Source: Rhizobium sp. RU33A
Lineage (GTDB): Bacteria > Pseudomonadota > Alphaproteobacteria > Rhizobiales > Rhizobiaceae
NCBI RefSeq assembly: GCF_900156055.1
Contig: NZ_FTMQ01000001.1
Coordinates: forward strand, 186,001-250,000
Direction: 5' to 3'
Length of the DNA: 64,000 nt
The position numbers and the translations under genes were made by a program. Below the pieces are notes generated by a model. The model saw only the letters and a program-made list of their open reading frames with translations. It had not been told where the DNA came from and searched no databases. Of this stretch, positions 1 to 9,868 are shown piece by piece (position 1 is the stretch's first letter; each line of letters opens with the position of its first letter).

Positions 1-2
1 AA

Positions 3-548
3 CGCACCGGCAATCGTCGCGACTATTCCGTCCTGCCACCCGAACCCACGTTGCTTGACCGCCTGGTAGACGCCGGCCGTAAGGTCCATGCCGTCGGCAA
101 GATTGGCGATATCTTCGCCCATCAGGGTGTCTCCCGTATCATCAAGGCCAATGGCAACATGGCGCTGATGGACGCGACGCTGAAGGTCATGGACGAGGCC
201 GAAGACGGCGATCTCGTCTTCACCAATTTCGTCGATTTCGACATGCTCTTCGGTCATCGGCGCGACGTGCCGGGTTACGCCGCAGCGCTCGAAGCCTTCG
301 ACCGCCGCCTGCCGGAAGTTCACCGCAAGCTGAAGCCGGGAGACATGGTTTTGATGACGGCCGATCACGGCTGCGATCCCACCTGGCGCGGCACCGACCA
401 CACCCGCGAGCGCGTGCCGATCATGTGCTTCGGCCCCGGCGTGCGCTCGCGCAACATCGGTGTGCGCAACACCTATGCCGATATCGGCGAAACCATCGCG
501 GCGCATTTAGGGTTAGCGCCTGGCCGCCACGGACGGAGCTTCCTGTGA
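3..548 (+). CDS. deoB: phosphopentomutase, C-terminal part (5' end outside window)
   Basis: Interconverts ribose/deoxyribose 1-phosphate and 5-phosphate, linking nucleoside phosphorolysis to central metabolism. The reading frame is open from the first bases, so the gene starts upstream and only the last ~181 residues are visible. The alkaline-phosphatase-superfamily metal site is clear: [15 protein letters not shown] and, nearer the end, [18 protein letters not shown], the family signature. The stop overlaps the GTG start of add by 4 bases (GTGA), so the two are translationally coupled. Its partners deoA, deoC and punA lie on the opposite strand from 2.9 kb. Identity is certain from the signature; the N-terminus cannot be judged. 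Confidence 0.95.
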   Translation, partial: RTGNRRDYSVLPPEPTLLDRLVDAGRKVHAVGKIGDIFAHQGVSRIIKANGNMALMDATLKVMDEAEDGDLVFTNFVDFDMLFGHRRDVPGYAAALEAFDRRLPEVHRKLKPGDMVLMTADHGCDPTWRGTDHTRERVPIMCFGPGVRSRNIGVRNTYADIGETIAAHLGLAPGRHGRSFL

Positions 549-1513
549 CGAAACGACTGAAGAAAGCCGAACTGCACTGTCATATCGAGGGTGCGGCGCC
601 GCCGGCACTGGCACTCGCCCAGGCCGAGAAATACGGCGTGGACCCCGCGACCTTCATGCGCGACGGCGCCTATGGCTGGAGCGATTTCGCCGAGTTCATC
701 AAGGCCTATGACCGTGTGGCGGCGCTCTTCCGCACGGAAGAGGACTATGCGCTCCTGACCGAGACCTATCTGCGCGAGCTTGCGGCCGTCGACACGATCT
801 ACAGCGAGATCATCGTCTCGCCTGACCATGGCGACCGCATCGGTCTCGGCGCCGACACCTATCTCTCCGGCATCACCGCCGGCATTGAGGCCGCCAAGGC
901 GGCGACTGGCATCGAGGCCCGCATCATCGTCACCGGCGAACGCCATTTCGGCCCGGAAAGCGTCATTGCCGCTGCCGAATATGCCGCCCGCAGCAACAAT
1001 CCGCTGGTCACGGGCTTCAACATGGCTGGCGAGGAGCGCATGGGCCGCGTAGCGGATTACGCACGCGCCTTCGACATCGCCCGTGACGCGGGTCTCGGCC
1101 TCACCATCCATGCCGGCGAAGTCTGCGGCGCTTTCAGCGTCACCGATGCCCTCGATCTCGTCAAACCCGCTCGCATTGGCCACGGCGTGCGCGCCATCGA
1201 GGATCCCGAGCTTGTCAGCCGCCTGGTCGATCTTGGCACCGTGCTGGAAGTCTGCCCGGGCTCCAACATCGCGCTCAAGGTCTTCCCCGACTTCGCCAGC
1301 CATCCTCTCAGGAAATTCCATGAAGCTGGTGTGAAGGTTTGTATCAATTCCGACGATCCGCCCTTCTTCGGTACATCGCTTGCCCAGGAATACGACTGGG
1401 CATCGAGCGAATTCGGCTTTACCGATGCCGAGATCGACGGCATGACGCGAACAGCCATCGAGGCCGCTTTCGTCGACGAGGCGACGCGAGCGCGGCTTCT
1501 CGCCCGGTTGTGA
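545..1513 (+). CDS. add: adenosine deaminase
   Basis: Deaminates adenosine (and deoxyadenosine) to inosine in the cytoplasm, feeding purine nucleoside phosphorylase. 322 residues from the GTG at 545, which overlaps the deoB stop; an in-frame ATG further upstream lies inside deoB and is rejected. Zinc-site motifs are present: HCHIEG near residues 11-16, TIHAGE near 188, HGVRAI, and [10 protein letters not shown] near 268. The family usually has HTHLEG, so Cys replaces Thr between the two metal-binding histidines. Second gene of a deoB-add-upp run. Adenine deaminase is the main alternative, but the size and the TIHAGE/SDDP pattern fit adenosine deaminase. Confidence 0.92.
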   Translation: MTKRLKKAELHCHIEGAAPPALALAQAEKYGVDPATFMRDGAYGWSDFAEFIKAYDRVAALFRTEEDYALLTETYLRELAAVDTIYSEIIVSPDHGDRIGLGADTYLSGITAGIEAAKAATGIEARIIVTGERHFGPESVIAAAEYAARSNNPLVTGFNMAGEERMGRVADYARAFDIARDAGLGLTIHAGEVCGAFSVTDALDLVKPARIGHGVRAIEDPELVSRLVDLGTVLEVCPGSNIALKVFPDFASHPLRKFHEAGVKVCINSDDPPFFGTSLAQEYDWASSEFGFTDAEIDGMTRTAIEAAFVDEATRARLLARL

Positions 1514-1619
1514 CACCGCAACTGTTGAAGACCGGCCAAAAAGCGGCATCGCTCTTGCGGGCGTCCAAGAGAACGTGAAAATAGAAGCACCTCAGAAAAC
1601 AAGAAAAGAAGGCTCGACC

Positions 1620-2249
1620 ATGGACGGCGTAACAGTCATCGATCACCCCCTCGTGCAGCACAAGCTGACGATCATGCGCCGCAAGGAAACGTCGACCTCG
1701 AGCTTCCGTCGGCTGCTGCGCGAAATCTCGACGCTCCTCTGCTACGAAGTGACCCGCGATCTCGAACTCACCATGGAGACGATCGAGACGCCGCTCACCG
1801 AGATGCAGTCGCCGATCCTCGAGGGCAAGAAGCTGGTCTTCGCCTCGATCCTACGCGCCGGCAACGGCCTCCTGGAAGGCATGCTGGAACTGGTGCCGGC
1901 CGCCCGCGTCGCCCATGTCGGCGTCTACCGCGACCACGAGACGCTGCAGGCCGTCGAATACTACTTCAAGGCACCCGATGCCCTGTCGGAACGCCTGATC
2001 ATCGTCGTTGATCCGATGCTGGCAACCGGCAATTCCTCGATCGCGGCGATCGAGAAGCTGAAGGAGCGCGGCGCGAAGAACATTCGCTTCCTCTGCCTGC
2101 TGGCTGCCCCCGAAGGCATCAAGAACTTCCACGCCGCCCATCCCGATGTGCCGATCTTCACCGCGTCGATCGACAGCCACCTGAACGAAAAGGGCTACAT
2201 CATGCCCGGCCTCGGCGATGCCGGCGACCGTATGTACGGAACGAAGTGA
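1620..2249 (+). CDS. upp: uracil phosphoribosyltransferase
   Basis: Converts uracil and PRPP to UMP in pyrimidine salvage, recovering the base released by pyrimidine nucleoside phosphorolysis. 209 residues, the normal length. The start is the ATG at 1620, preceded by a purine-rich AGAAAAGAAGG; an in-frame ATG at 1575 lacks support. PRPP-binding loop [10 protein letters not shown] lies near residue 131, and [10 protein letters not shown] and the C-terminal [13 protein letters not shown] segment are typical. It follows add by 106 bases and is followed by a strong terminator, so it closes the + strand salvage run. Confidence 0.96.
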   Translation: MDGVTVIDHPLVQHKLTIMRRKETSTSSFRRLLREISTLLCYEVTRDLELTMETIETPLTEMQSPILEGKKLVFASILRAGNGLLEGMLELVPAARVAHVGVYRDHETLQAVEYYFKAPDALSERLIIVVDPMLATGNSSIAAIEKLKERGAKNIRFLCLLAAPEGIKNFHAAHPDVPIFTASIDSHLNEKGYIMPGLGDAGDRMYGTK

Positions 2250-2274
2250 TTTCTTAACCAGATCGCAAGCTTTG

Positions 2275-2305
2275 ACGGCCCGAAACTCCGGTTTAGGGCC
2301 GTTTT
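2275..2305 (+). terminator. rho-independent terminator after upp
   Basis: Perfect arms ACGGCCC (2275-2281) and GGGCCGT (2296-2302), with an inner AAAC/GTTT pairing, run into a short T tract. It lies 26 bases after the upp stop and ends the deoB-add-upp unit. Confidence 0.75.
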
Positions 2306-2371
2306 GCCTGGTCCCTTATCCAATTTCTGATCAGCCACTGCTACCATCCGGTCGATCCACGGGGATTTCAG

Positions 2372-2893
2372 ATGTTCGCTCGCACGCTGTTCACAGTCAT
2401 GATGCTCGCCTTGTCCGCCAGCCAATGGCCGACGATCGCGGAGACGGTTCAGGCCATGCTGGACGAGCGCGAGACGGCCGAACCCGCTGCCGTCGTTGCC
2501 GAGCCTGCCGCAGCGGCTCCCTCCGGCCAGACGGTTCTTTCGATGGGTCGCGACGGGCACTACTCGGGGACGTTCAAGATGAATGGCAAGCCGATCGACG
2601 CCATGGTCGATACTGGCGCCTCCAGGGTGGCGATCAATGTCTCGACCGCCCGCCGCCTCGGGTTCAGCCCGGCAGTGCTCGATTTCCGTTATCAGGTGAG
2701 AACTGCGAACGGCTTGACCAAGGCTGCATACGTGACGCTAGACCGGGTCGAGGTCGGCAGTATCCGGGTGCATAACGTCGAAGCCGTCGTTCTGGGTGAC
2801 GAGGCGCTCTCTTCCACGCTTGTCGGCATGAGCTTCATGACAAAACTCAGGTCCTATACGGCGGAGAAACGCACGCTGCGGATGATCCAGTGA
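2372..2893 (+). CDS. retropepsin-like (clan AA) aspartic protease, membrane-anchored or exported
   Basis: 173 residues. An N-terminal hydrophobic stretch (about residues 4-18) acts as signal or anchor, followed by an Ala/Glu/Pro-rich linker to ~50 and then one retropepsin domain. The catalytic motif is VDTGAS with Asp80, followed by VAINVSTARRLGF, the pattern of the TIGR02281 clan AA proteases widespread in Alphaproteobacteria. As in retroviral proteases, one such domain would have to dimerise to be active. Its substrate is unknown. It stands alone between upp and the convergent deoA, whose stop is 12 bases away, and has no visible link to nucleoside metabolism. Confidence 0.85.
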   Translation: MFARTLFTVMMLALSASQWPTIAETVQAMLDERETAEPAAVVAEPAAAAPSGQTVLSMGRDGHYSGTFKMNGKPIDAMVDTGASRVAINVSTARRLGFSPAVLDFRYQVRTANGLTKAAYVTLDRVEVGSIRVHNVEAVVLGDEALSSTLVGMSFMTKLRSYTAEKRTLRMIQ

Positions 2894-2905
2894 GGTTTTC
2901 GCTCC

Positions 2906-4222
2906 TTACTCGGCGCCGATCCTGAGCCCGATGACCGATGCTGCCGTCGGCTTCGTCTCTGAAATCCGATAGCACTCCGCCACGGTCTTGGCGGCTTGAG
3001 CGGCAGTCGCCTCGTCATTCGCCTGAACGAAGGCGATCGGCTCGCCCTTTTCGAGCTCTGTGCCAAGCGGCTTGAAGCCGGAGATACCCACGCCGTGATC
3101 GATCTTGTCGCTCGGGCGCTGGCGGCCACCGCCCAGCGTGACAACGGCAAGGCCCAGTCCGCGTGTGTCGCAGGCGCTGAGATAACCATCCTGTTCGGCA
3201 AGAACGGCCACTTCGACCTTGGCGCGCGGCAGATAGCCTTCGGCCTTCTCCATGAAATCCTTGGGCCCGCCGAGCTCGCTGACCATTTTCCCGAAGAGCT
3301 CGGCCGCCTGGCCGGAGGCGAGCACCTTTGCGCAGCGGGCCAGAGCCGCCGCCTGGTCCGTTTCCACGCCGGCATTGACCAGCATCTCGGCACCGAGAGC
3401 CAGCGTCACCTCTTTGAGCCGCGTACCGCTCTTCTGACCTGTGAGGAAATCCACCGCGTTCTGCACCTCGATCGCGTTTCCTGCACAGTCGGCGAGCGGC
3501 TCGTTCATGTCGGTCAAAAGCGCCGTGGTCTTCACGCCGGCACCGTTCGCGACACGCACCAGCGAGCGCGCCAAAGCCTCCGCATCTTCGCTCTTCGCCA
3601 TGAAGGCGCCATTGCCGACCTTCACGTCGAGAACCAGGCTCTCCAGCCCCGCCGCGAGTTTCTTCGACAGAATGGAGGCCGTGATCAGCGGAATGGACTC
3701 AACCGTCGCCGTCACGTCGCGGATCGCATAGAGCCGCTTGTCGGCCGGGGCCAGATCACCCGTCTGGCCGATGATCGCGCAGCCCGCACGATCGACCGTC
3801 CGGCGGAAGGTGACATTGTCGGGTATCAAGTCGTAACCGGGGATCGACTGCAGCTTGTCGAGCGTGCCTCCGGTATGGCCAAGCCCACGCCCTGAAATCA
3901 TCGGCACGGCAAGCCCGCAGGCCGCCACGATCGGCGCCAGCATCAGCGAGACATTGTCGCCGACGCCACCCGTCGAATGTTTGTCCGCAACCGGCTTGCC
4001 GACGCCTGCCCAAGAGAGAACGTCACCGGAATCACGCATGGCAAGCGTCAGCGCCACGATTTCATCCGGCGTCATGCCCTTGAAGAAGACCGCCATCGCA
4101 AAGGCCGCTACCTGCCCCTCGGAGATCGTTTCCTTCGACAGGCCCTCGATAAAGCCGGCAATCTCCTGCGCGCTCAGGGTCCCGCCATCACGCTTGCGTC
4201 GAATGATCTCCTGGGGAAGCAT
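2906..4222 (-). CDS. deoA: thymidine phosphorylase
   Basis: Phosphorolysis of thymidine/deoxyuridine to base and deoxyribose 1-phosphate. 438 residues, full length. The glycosyltransferase family 3 signature is present: [12 protein letters not shown] (phosphate loop) and the [15 protein letters not shown] block near residues 108-122. Last gene of the minus-strand operon; its ATG is 3 bases past the deoC stop, so translation is probably coupled. With deoC and deoB it converts imported deoxynucleosides to glyceraldehyde 3-phosphate and acetaldehyde. Confidence 0.96.
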   Translation of the reverse strand: MLPQEIIRRKRDGGTLSAQEIAGFIEGLSKETISEGQVAAFAMAVFFKGMTPDEIVALTLAMRDSGDVLSWAGVGKPVADKHSTGGVGDNVSLMLAPIVAACGLAVPMISGRGLGHTGGTLDKLQSIPGYDLIPDNVTFRRTVDRAGCAIIGQTGDLAPADKRLYAIRDVTATVESIPLITASILSKKLAAGLESLVLDVKVGNGAFMAKSEDAEALARSLVRVANGAGVKTTALLTDMNEPLADCAGNAIEVQNAVDFLTGQKSGTRLKEVTLALGAEMLVNAGVETDQAAALARCAKVLASGQAAELFGKMVSELGGPKDFMEKAEGYLPRAKVEVAVLAEQDGYLSACDTRGLGLAVVTLGGGRQRPSDKIDHGVGISGFKPLGTELEKGEPIAFVQANDEATAAQAAKTVAECYRISETKPTAASVIGLRIGAE

Positions 4223-4225
4223 GGC

Positions 4226-4996
4226 TCAATACCCCGATGCCGCAGCCGTTGAGCGCTCGCCCGAGAGCACGGCGTTTATATCGTCGAGCAGGCCGGAAGC
4301 GCCGAAGCGGAAGGTCGACGGCATCACCCAGTCCTCGCCCATGATGGTGTCGGCGAGCTTTAGATAATGGCCGGCGTCCGCCACCGTCGAAATGCCGCCG
4401 GCCGGCTTGAAGCCCACCTTCTTGCGGCTGTCGCGGATCGCCTGCAGCATGATGTCGGCGGCCTCGAGCGTCGCGTTGACGCTGACCTTGCCGGTCGAAG
4501 TCTTGATGAAATCAGCACCGGCCGCAATCGAGAGATCCGAGGCACGGCGGACGAGCGAGATATCCTTGAGCTCACCCGTTTCCAGGATCGTCTTCAGGAT
4601 TGCCTGGCCACAGGCGGCCTTCACCGCAGTGACCATGTCGGTCACGGCCTTGTCGTCACCGGCCGCCAGCGCCCGGTAGGGGATCACGAGGTCAATGTCG
4701 TCGGCCCCGTCTGCAACTGCATCGCGCGTCTCCGCCAGCACGTCTTCCGTCTTCATCTCGCCGGAGGGGAAGTTGACGACGGTCGCAATGCGGATCGGGC
4801 CGTCGGGGCCAAGCAGGGTACGCGCCTGCATGACAAAGCGCGGAAAGATGCAGATTGCAGCCGTCGGACCGAAGGCGCTCTGGGCGCGCTCGCAGAGCGT
4901 CACGATCTGGTCGGGTGTGCAGTCGTCTTTCAGATTGGTGAGGTCGAGCAGCGAAAGCGCCCGCGATGCGACAGCGCGCAGTTCTTGATTATCCAA
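4226..4996 (-). CDS. deoC: deoxyribose-phosphate aldolase (TTG start)
   Basis: Cleaves deoxyribose 5-phosphate to acetaldehyde and glyceraldehyde 3-phosphate. 256 residues. The Schiff-base lysine lies in the ADFIKTSTGK motif; LKTILETGEL and GFKPAGGIST are also typical. The start is a TTG at 4996, placed 8 bases after a good GGAGG; no suitable ATG exists. The start overlaps the end of punA by 8 bases, indicating coupled translation inside the operon. Confidence 0.95.
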   Translation of the reverse strand: MDNQELRAVASRALSLLDLTNLKDDCTPDQIVTLCERAQSAFGPTAAICIFPRFVMQARTLLGPDGPIRIATVVNFPSGEMKTEDVLAETRDAVADGADDIDLVIPYRALAAGDDKAVTDMVTAVKAACGQAILKTILETGELKDISLVRRASDLSIAAGADFIKTSTGKVSVNATLEAADIMLQAIRDSRKKVGFKPAGGISTVADAGHYLKLADTIMGEDWVMPSTFRFGASGLLDDINAVLSGERSTAAASGY

Positions 4997-5795
4997 TGTT
5001 ATTTCCTCCGCCGATCATCCGTTTCAGGATGGTGGCCAGACGTTTGCCGCCGATCGGCGCCATGTCCTTGGTTTCTTCGTGGCTGAGTTCGCCACCGGTC
5101 ATGCCTGCCCCATAATTGGTGATCACGGAGGCAGCCGCAACCCTCAGGCCATAGAAACGGGCGAGAATAACCTCTGGCACCGTCGACATGCCCACGGCAT
5201 CGGCGCCGAGAATACGCGCCATGCGGATCTCCGCCGGCGTCTCGAAGCTTGGGCCCGAGAACCACATGTAGACGCCTTGGGCGAGCGGCACATCTTCTGC
5301 TTCAGCGGCTGCCCGCATCGCGGCCTGCAGTTCGGCATCATAGGCCGAGGTCATGCCGACGAAGCGCCCGTCGCTCGGCTCGCCGATCAGCGGGTTCTTG
5401 CCGGAGAAGTTGATATGATCGGTGATCTGCATGACCGATCCGGGGGGCATGTCTTCCCGCAGCGATCCCGCCGCGTTGGTGAGGATCAGCGACTTCACGC
5501 CGAGCCCCATCAGCACTTCGATCGGCTTGCGCATCGCATTGGCATCGCCGTGTTCGTAATAATGCATGCGGCCCGCCAGCATGATCACGGGCGTGCGCCC
5601 GAGATAGCCTGCAACGATCTCGCCGGCATGACCCGACACACCGCTCAAGGGAAAACCCGGCAGATCGGAGTAGGGGATGCGGACGGCATCACGAACCTCG
5701 TTGACCAGCGATCCCAAGCCCGATCCGAGAACGATGCCGAAGCGCGGCATGAGGCCGTTCAGGCGCTCGACGAGCAGATCCACGGCCGCCTTCAT
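4989..5795 (-). CDS. punA: purine nucleoside phosphorylase (trimeric PNP family)
   Basis: Phosphorolysis of (deoxy)inosine and (deoxy)guanosine to base and (deoxy)ribose 1-phosphate. 268 residues. Motifs of the low-molecular-mass trimeric PNP class are visible: LGSGLG near the N-terminus, SGHAGE, GRMHYYEHG, TNAAGSL, GMSTVPEV, and SVITNYGAGM near the C-terminus. It overlaps cdd by ATGA at its start and deoC at its end. Together with add it lets the cell use adenosine by way of inosine. The hexameric DeoD type is excluded by these motifs. Confidence 0.93.
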   Translation of the reverse strand: MKAAVDLLVERLNGLMPRFGIVLGSGLGSLVNEVRDAVRIPYSDLPGFPLSGVSGHAGEIVAGYLGRTPVIMLAGRMHYYEHGDANAMRKPIEVLMGLGVKSLILTNAAGSLREDMPPGSVMQITDHINFSGKNPLIGEPSDGRFVGMTSAYDAELQAAMRAAAEAEDVPLAQGVYMWFSGPSFETPAEIRMARILGADAVGMSTVPEVILARFYGLRVAAASVITNYGAGMTGGELSHEETKDMAPIGGKRLATILKRMIGGGNNIG

Positions 5796-6184
5796 CCGAG
5801 GATGTCCGTTTTGAAGCTGAGCGGAAGAAGCTCGTCCATGGTCATGGTCTTCTGCACACCCACTTCGTCACAGAGATAGATCTTGGTAGTGGCCGATGCG
5901 AATTCAGAGATCTTCTGGCGGCAGCCACCACAGGGCGGGCAAAGCGCAAGCTTCTCGGCAATCACCGCCATCTCGATGATCTTCTTGCCCCCGCCCATGA
6001 TCATGCAGCCGATCGCCGTCGGCTCGGCGCACCACCCTTGAGGGAAAGAGAGGTTCTCGATATTGGCGCCAGTATAGATGCGCCCGTCATCGGCCCGGAT
6101 CGCAGCCCCCACGGGGAACTTCGAATAGGGCGCATGCGCAAATTTCATCGCGTCACGCGCGGCTTCGAAAAGATCATGTGCCAT
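5792..6184 (-). CDS. cdd: cytidine deaminase
   Basis: Converts cytidine/deoxycytidine to uridine/deoxyuridine. 130 residues from the ATG at 6184, the size of the small tetrameric class. Zinc-site motifs: WCAEPTAIG with the catalytic Glu, and PPCGGCRQ with two cysteines. A longer open frame running upstream overlaps the permease gene in another frame and is rejected; the chosen ATG lies right behind the permease stop. It is the first enzyme gene after the transporter genes, which fits import of intact nucleosides. Confidence 0.95.
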   Translation of the reverse strand: MAHDLFEAARDAMKFAHAPYSKFPVGAAIRADDGRIYTGANIENLSFPQGWCAEPTAIGCMIMGGGKKIIEMAVIAEKLALCPPCGGCRQKISEFASATTKIYLCDEVGVQKTMTMDELLPLSFKTDILG

Positions 6185-6186
6185 GA

Positions 6187-7158
6187 TCAACGCTCCTTGG
6201 AGTATGCGACGCCACCGGCCTTCGGCGGGTTGGCAGAGCCGATGAAGCCCGCAAGCAGAATGCAGGTGAGGATATAGGGCAGGGCCTGGAAGAGCTGCAC
6301 CGGCACTTCGCCGATGACGGGCAGTTCCTTGCCCTGCATGAAGTTCGCAAGCGCATCGAGGAAACCGAAGAGAAGGCAGGCAAACATCACGGGCACCGGC
6401 TTCCACTTGGCGAAGATCAGCGCTGCAAGCGCAATGAAGCCCTTGCCGGCCGACATGTCCTTGATGAAGGCAGCCGACTGGGCGATTGCGAGATAAGTAC
6501 CGGCGATGCCGCAGAGCAGACCGGCCATCAGCACCGCGCGGTAGCGCAGGAAGGTGACCGAAATGCCGGCTGTGTCGACCGCACCCGGGTTCTCGCCGAC
6601 AGCGCGCAGGCGCAGGCCGAAGCGTGTGCGATAGAGCACCCACCAGGAGATCGGAACGGCGAGGAACGCGATATAGGTGAGCATGTTGTTGCCGGAGATC
6701 ACGTTCGAATAGATCGCACCGATGAAGGGCACGTCGCGCATCATGTCGGCACCCGGCAGAATGATCGGGGAGAAACGACCGTCGCCGGAGACCTGCGGCG
6801 TTCGGCCGCCCTGGCCGAACCAGGCCTGGCCGAGCACCACGGTGAGGCCCGCAGCCACGAAGTTCAGCGCCACGCCCGAAACGATCTGATTGCCGCGATT
6901 GGTGATCGAGGCAAAGCCGTGGATCAGCGAGAACACCAGCGAGACGGCGATGCCGGAGAAGAGCCCGAGCCAGGCCGAACCGGTGAGATAGGCGACACAG
7001 GCCGCGGCAAAGGCCGCTGCCAGCATCTTGCCTTCAAGCCCGATGTCGAAAACGCCGGCCCGTTCGGAATAGAGGCCGGCAAGGGCGGCCAGGATCAGCG
7101 GGATCGACAGACGGATCGTCGAGCCGAGGATGCTGATGAGCATGTCGAATGATTCCAT
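6187..7158 (-). CDS. nucleoside ABC transporter permease (second permease, NupQ/YufQ type)
   Basis: Inner-membrane subunit of a BMP-dependent nucleoside importer. 323 residues, about eight or more hydrophobic segments, branched-chain/monosaccharide permease fold. Motifs LYSERAGVFDIGLEGKML near the N-terminus and GENPGAVDTAGI in the middle are typical of this paired permease family. ATG at 7158 follows GAGGACGCGACC. It sits between the first permease and cdd with only 2 bases to cdd, so transport and catabolism are co-transcribed. Confidence 0.9.
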   Translation of the reverse strand: MESFDMLISILGSTIRLSIPLILAALAGLYSERAGVFDIGLEGKMLAAAFAAACVAYLTGSAWLGLFSGIAVSLVFSLIHGFASITNRGNQIVSGVALNFVAAGLTVVLGQAWFGQGGRTPQVSGDGRFSPIILPGADMMRDVPFIGAIYSNVISGNNMLTYIAFLAVPISWWVLYRTRFGLRLRAVGENPGAVDTAGISVTFLRYRAVLMAGLLCGIAGTYLAIAQSAAFIKDMSAGKGFIALAALIFAKWKPVPVMFACLLFGFLDALANFMQGKELPVIGEVPVQLFQALPYILTCILLAGFIGSANPPKAGGVAYSKER

Positions 7159-7168
7159 GGTCGCGTCC

Positions 7169-8272
7169 TCAGGCCTTTGTCATTGTCTGGTAGATGCGCA
7201 CGATCATCGGGCGGCACATGAATTCGAGCGCACCGGCGAACAGGATCACAAGACCCTGGATGACCACAATCATCTCGCGGGTGATGTTCGGCATGTCGAA
7301 GGAGAGCCAGGCTCCGCCCTGATAGAGAATGCCGAACAGGATGGCGGCGAGCACGATGCCGAGCGGATGGTTGCGCCCCATCAGCGACACCGCGATCCCG
7401 ACAAAGCCCGCGCCTGCGACGAATTCCACCTGCAGACGGGCAGACGCGCCGAGCACCGGGTTGAGCGCCATCATGCCGGCAAGGCCGCCGGAGATCAGCA
7501 TGGTGATCATGACGATCTTCACATAGGGAATGCCGGCATAGGCGGCGGCCGACCGGCTGATGCCAAGCGTGCGCATCTCGAAGCCGAGCTTGGTGCGCCA
7601 GATCAAGATCCAGACCAGCACGCACATGACGAGCGCGATCAGGAAGGACACGTTGAACGGGGCCGGCCCAAGCGTGCCGCCGAACATTGCAATCAGCCAG
7701 TCCAACTTCGGCAGCTGACCACCTTCGAGGAAGGTGCGGGTTTCCGGTGCCATCTTGCCGGGAACGATCAGCACGTTGACGAGCAGATAGACCATCAGCG
7801 CTGCGCCGATGAAGTTGAACATGATCGTGGTGATAACGATATGGCTGCCGCGCTTGGCCTGCAGCCAGGCCGGGATGAAGGCCCAGGCGGCGCCGAAAAG
7901 GGCGGCGGCCATGATCGCAAACGGCATGGTGACATACCACGGCACATAGTGGTCGAGCGCAAGCGCTGCGAGCGCTGCGCCTAAGCCACCCAGATAGGCC
8001 TGGCCTTCCGAGCCAATGTTGAACAAGCCGGCGTGATAGGCAACCGCGACCGAAAGCCCGGTGAAGATGAAGTTCGTCGCATAAAACAGCGTGAAGCCAA
8101 TGCCTTCACCGCTGCCGAGTGCGCCTTCCAGCATCAGCTTCAGCGCCTCCCACGGGTTTTCCCCGATGATCCAGACCACGAGGCCGGATACGAGAAAGGC
8201 AAGCGTGAGGTTGATCAGCGGCAGCAGCGCATAATTGATCCAGTTCGGAAGGGGTACGGATGCAGTGCTCAT
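7169..8272 (-). CDS. nucleoside ABC transporter permease (first permease, NupP/YufP type)
   Basis: Partner permease of the importer. 367 residues with many hydrophobic helices; NIGSEGQAYLGGLGAAL in the N-terminal half is the family hallmark, and GISRSAAAYAGI corresponds to the cytoplasmic coupling loop. The ATG at 8272 is preferred because GAGGA lies 5 bases upstream; an in-frame ATG at 8290 would overlap the ATPase stop. It lies directly downstream of the ATPase gene. Confidence 0.9.
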   Translation of the reverse strand: MSTASVPLPNWINYALLPLINLTLAFLVSGLVVWIIGENPWEALKLMLEGALGSGEGIGFTLFYATNFIFTGLSVAVAYHAGLFNIGSEGQAYLGGLGAALAALALDHYVPWYVTMPFAIMAAALFGAAWAFIPAWLQAKRGSHIVITTIMFNFIGAALMVYLLVNVLIVPGKMAPETRTFLEGGQLPKLDWLIAMFGGTLGPAPFNVSFLIALVMCVLVWILIWRTKLGFEMRTLGISRSAAAYAGIPYVKIVMITMLISGGLAGMMALNPVLGASARLQVEFVAGAGFVGIAVSLMGRNHPLGIVLAAILFGILYQGGAWLSFDMPNITREMIVVIQGLVILFAGALEFMCRPMIVRIYQTMTKA

Positions 8273-8279
8273 CAAATCC

Positions 8280-9800
8280 TCAAGCCGCAATACCGGCCAT
8301 CATCAGGCCGAGTGTCTGTTCGCCTGTGTCAGGCGTCTTTTCGCCGACGACCTTGCCGGCGAACATCACCAGAATGCGGTCGGAGAGCGAGCGGATCTCG
8401 TCGAGCTCGACGGAGACGAGCAGCACGGCCTTGCCGGCGTCGCGCGTCTCGACGATCCGCTTGTGAATGAATTCGATCGCGCCGATGTCGACGCCGCGCG
8501 TCGGCTGGCCGACGATCAATAGCTTTGGATCACGCTCGATTTCGCGGGCAACGACGATCTTCTGCTGGTTACCGCCGGAGAAATTGGCGGTCTTCAGCCG
8601 TGGGTTCGGCGGACGGATATCGTATTTCTCGATTTCCTCGACCGCCGCCTTGCGCATCAGGTCGGGGTTCAGAAACGGACCCTTGCCGTATCGCTCGTCG
8701 CGATGGTAGCCGAGAATGGCATTCTGGCTCTCCTCGAAGGGCAGCACGAGACCCATATGGTGGCGGTCTTCCGGGATATGCGCCACACCAATGCCCCGGA
8801 GTTCCGCCGGGTCGAGGCCGGCAACGTTATTGCCGTTGATCCAGATTTCGCCCGAAGTCGGTTTGCGAATGCCCGTGATTGCTTCAAGCAGTTCGCTCTG
8901 ACCATTGCCGGCGACGCCGGCGATGCCGACGATCTCGCCGGAGCGCACGTCGAAGGAGACGTTGTCGACCATGACGACGCCCCTGTTGTCCTTGACGGTC
9001 AGATTGCGCACCGAGAGGAAGATCTCGCCGGCATTGGCGGGCTTCTTCTCCACATGCAGCAGCACCCGGCGGCCGACCATCAGCTCGGCGAGTTCTTCGA
9101 CCGTGGTTTCGGCCGTCTTGCGGGTCGCAACCATTTCGCCGCGGCGCATGACGGACACCGTATCGGTGATCGCCATGATCTCGCGCAGCTTGTGGGTGAT
9201 TAGGATGACCGTCTTGCCCTGGTCGCGCAGCACGCCGAGGATCTTGAACAGGTGGTCAGCTTCAGCCGGTGTCAAAACGCCTGTCGGCTCGTCGAGGATC
9301 AGGATCTCGGCACCGCGATAGAGCGCTTTCAGGATTTCGACGCGCTGTTGCAGACCGACAGGCAGTTCCTCGACAACAGCGTCGGGATCCACGTCCAGCT
9401 CGTAGTCTTCTTCCAGCTTCTTGAGCGCCGCGCGTGCGGCATCCGTGCCCTTGCCGAGCAGGGCGCCGCCTTCGGCGCCGAGCATCAGGTTCTCGAGCAC
9501 GGAGAAATTCTCGACCAGCATAAAATGCTGATGCACCATTCCGATTCCGGAACTGATGGCGGCTTGGCTGTCCTTGATGGTGATCGGCTTGCCGTCGATC
9601 TGAATGGAACCCTGATCGGCCTGATAGAAGCCGTAGAGGATCGACATCAGCGTCGACTTGCCGGCGCCGTTTTCACCGATGATGCCGTGGATAGAGCCCT
9701 TGGCGACCGTCAGGTTGATGTTCTTATTGGCATGCACCGCACCGAATTTCTTGTCGATGCCGATCAATTCGATCGCGGGTGCCTGGTTCGTTGCGTTCAT
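8280..9800 (-). CDS. nucleoside ABC transporter ATP-binding protein (tandem ATPase, NupO/YufO type)
   Basis: Energises the importer. 506 residues with two ATPase domains. The N-terminal copy has Walker [10 protein letters not shown] and LLDEP-type Walker B ([13 protein letters not shown]); the C-terminal copy has the relaxed loop [10 protein letters not shown] and signature FSGGNQQK, as usual in sugar/nucleoside ATPases of this class. ATG at 9800 is preceded by a GGGGGACCGGA purine run; the longer frame from 9821 would begin inside the terminator T-tract. Transcription reaches it from the binding-protein gene through the hairpin at 9820-9858. Confidence 0.92.
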   Translation of the reverse strand: MNATNQAPAIELIGIDKKFGAVHANKNINLTVAKGSIHGIIGENGAGKSTLMSILYGFYQADQGSIQIDGKPITIKDSQAAISSGIGMVHQHFMLVENFSVLENLMLGAEGGALLGKGTDAARAALKKLEEDYELDVDPDAVVEELPVGLQQRVEILKALYRGAEILILDEPTGVLTPAEADHLFKILGVLRDQGKTVILITHKLREIMAITDTVSVMRRGEMVATRKTAETTVEELAELMVGRRVLLHVEKKPANAGEIFLSVRNLTVKDNRGVVMVDNVSFDVRSGEIVGIAGVAGNGQSELLEAITGIRKPTSGEIWINGNNVAGLDPAELRGIGVAHIPEDRHHMGLVLPFEESQNAILGYHRDERYGKGPFLNPDLMRKAAVEEIEKYDIRPPNPRLKTANFSGGNQQKIVVAREIERDPKLLIVGQPTRGVDIGAIEFIHKRIVETRDAGKAVLLVSVELDEIRSLSDRILVMFAGKVVGEKTPDTGEQTLGLMMAGIAA

Positions 9801-9819
9801 TCCGGTCCCCCAGACATAC

Positions 9820-9858
9820 AAAAAGGGCGCAGAACGACGATGTCGCCGTCCTGCGCCC
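9820..9858 (-). terminator. intra-operon terminator/attenuator between binding-protein and ATPase genes
   Basis: On the minus strand the arms GGGCGCAG (9858-9851) and CTGCGCCC (9832-9825) form a long hairpin with further imperfect inner pairing, followed by TTTTTG. It lies only 10 bases after the binding-protein stop. Such a structure usually gives partial termination and stabilises the upstream message, so the binding protein is made in excess of the membrane subunits. Confidence 0.7.
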
Positions 9859-9868
9859 GGATTCTAGA

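Noticed and set aside
473..1549. 358-residue minus-strand frame
   Set aside because: Antisense to adenosine deaminase, which has all its zinc-site motifs.
7130..7984. 284-residue plus-strand frame
   Set aside because: Antisense to the nucleoside permease genes; His/Asp/Glu/Gln-rich shadow composition.
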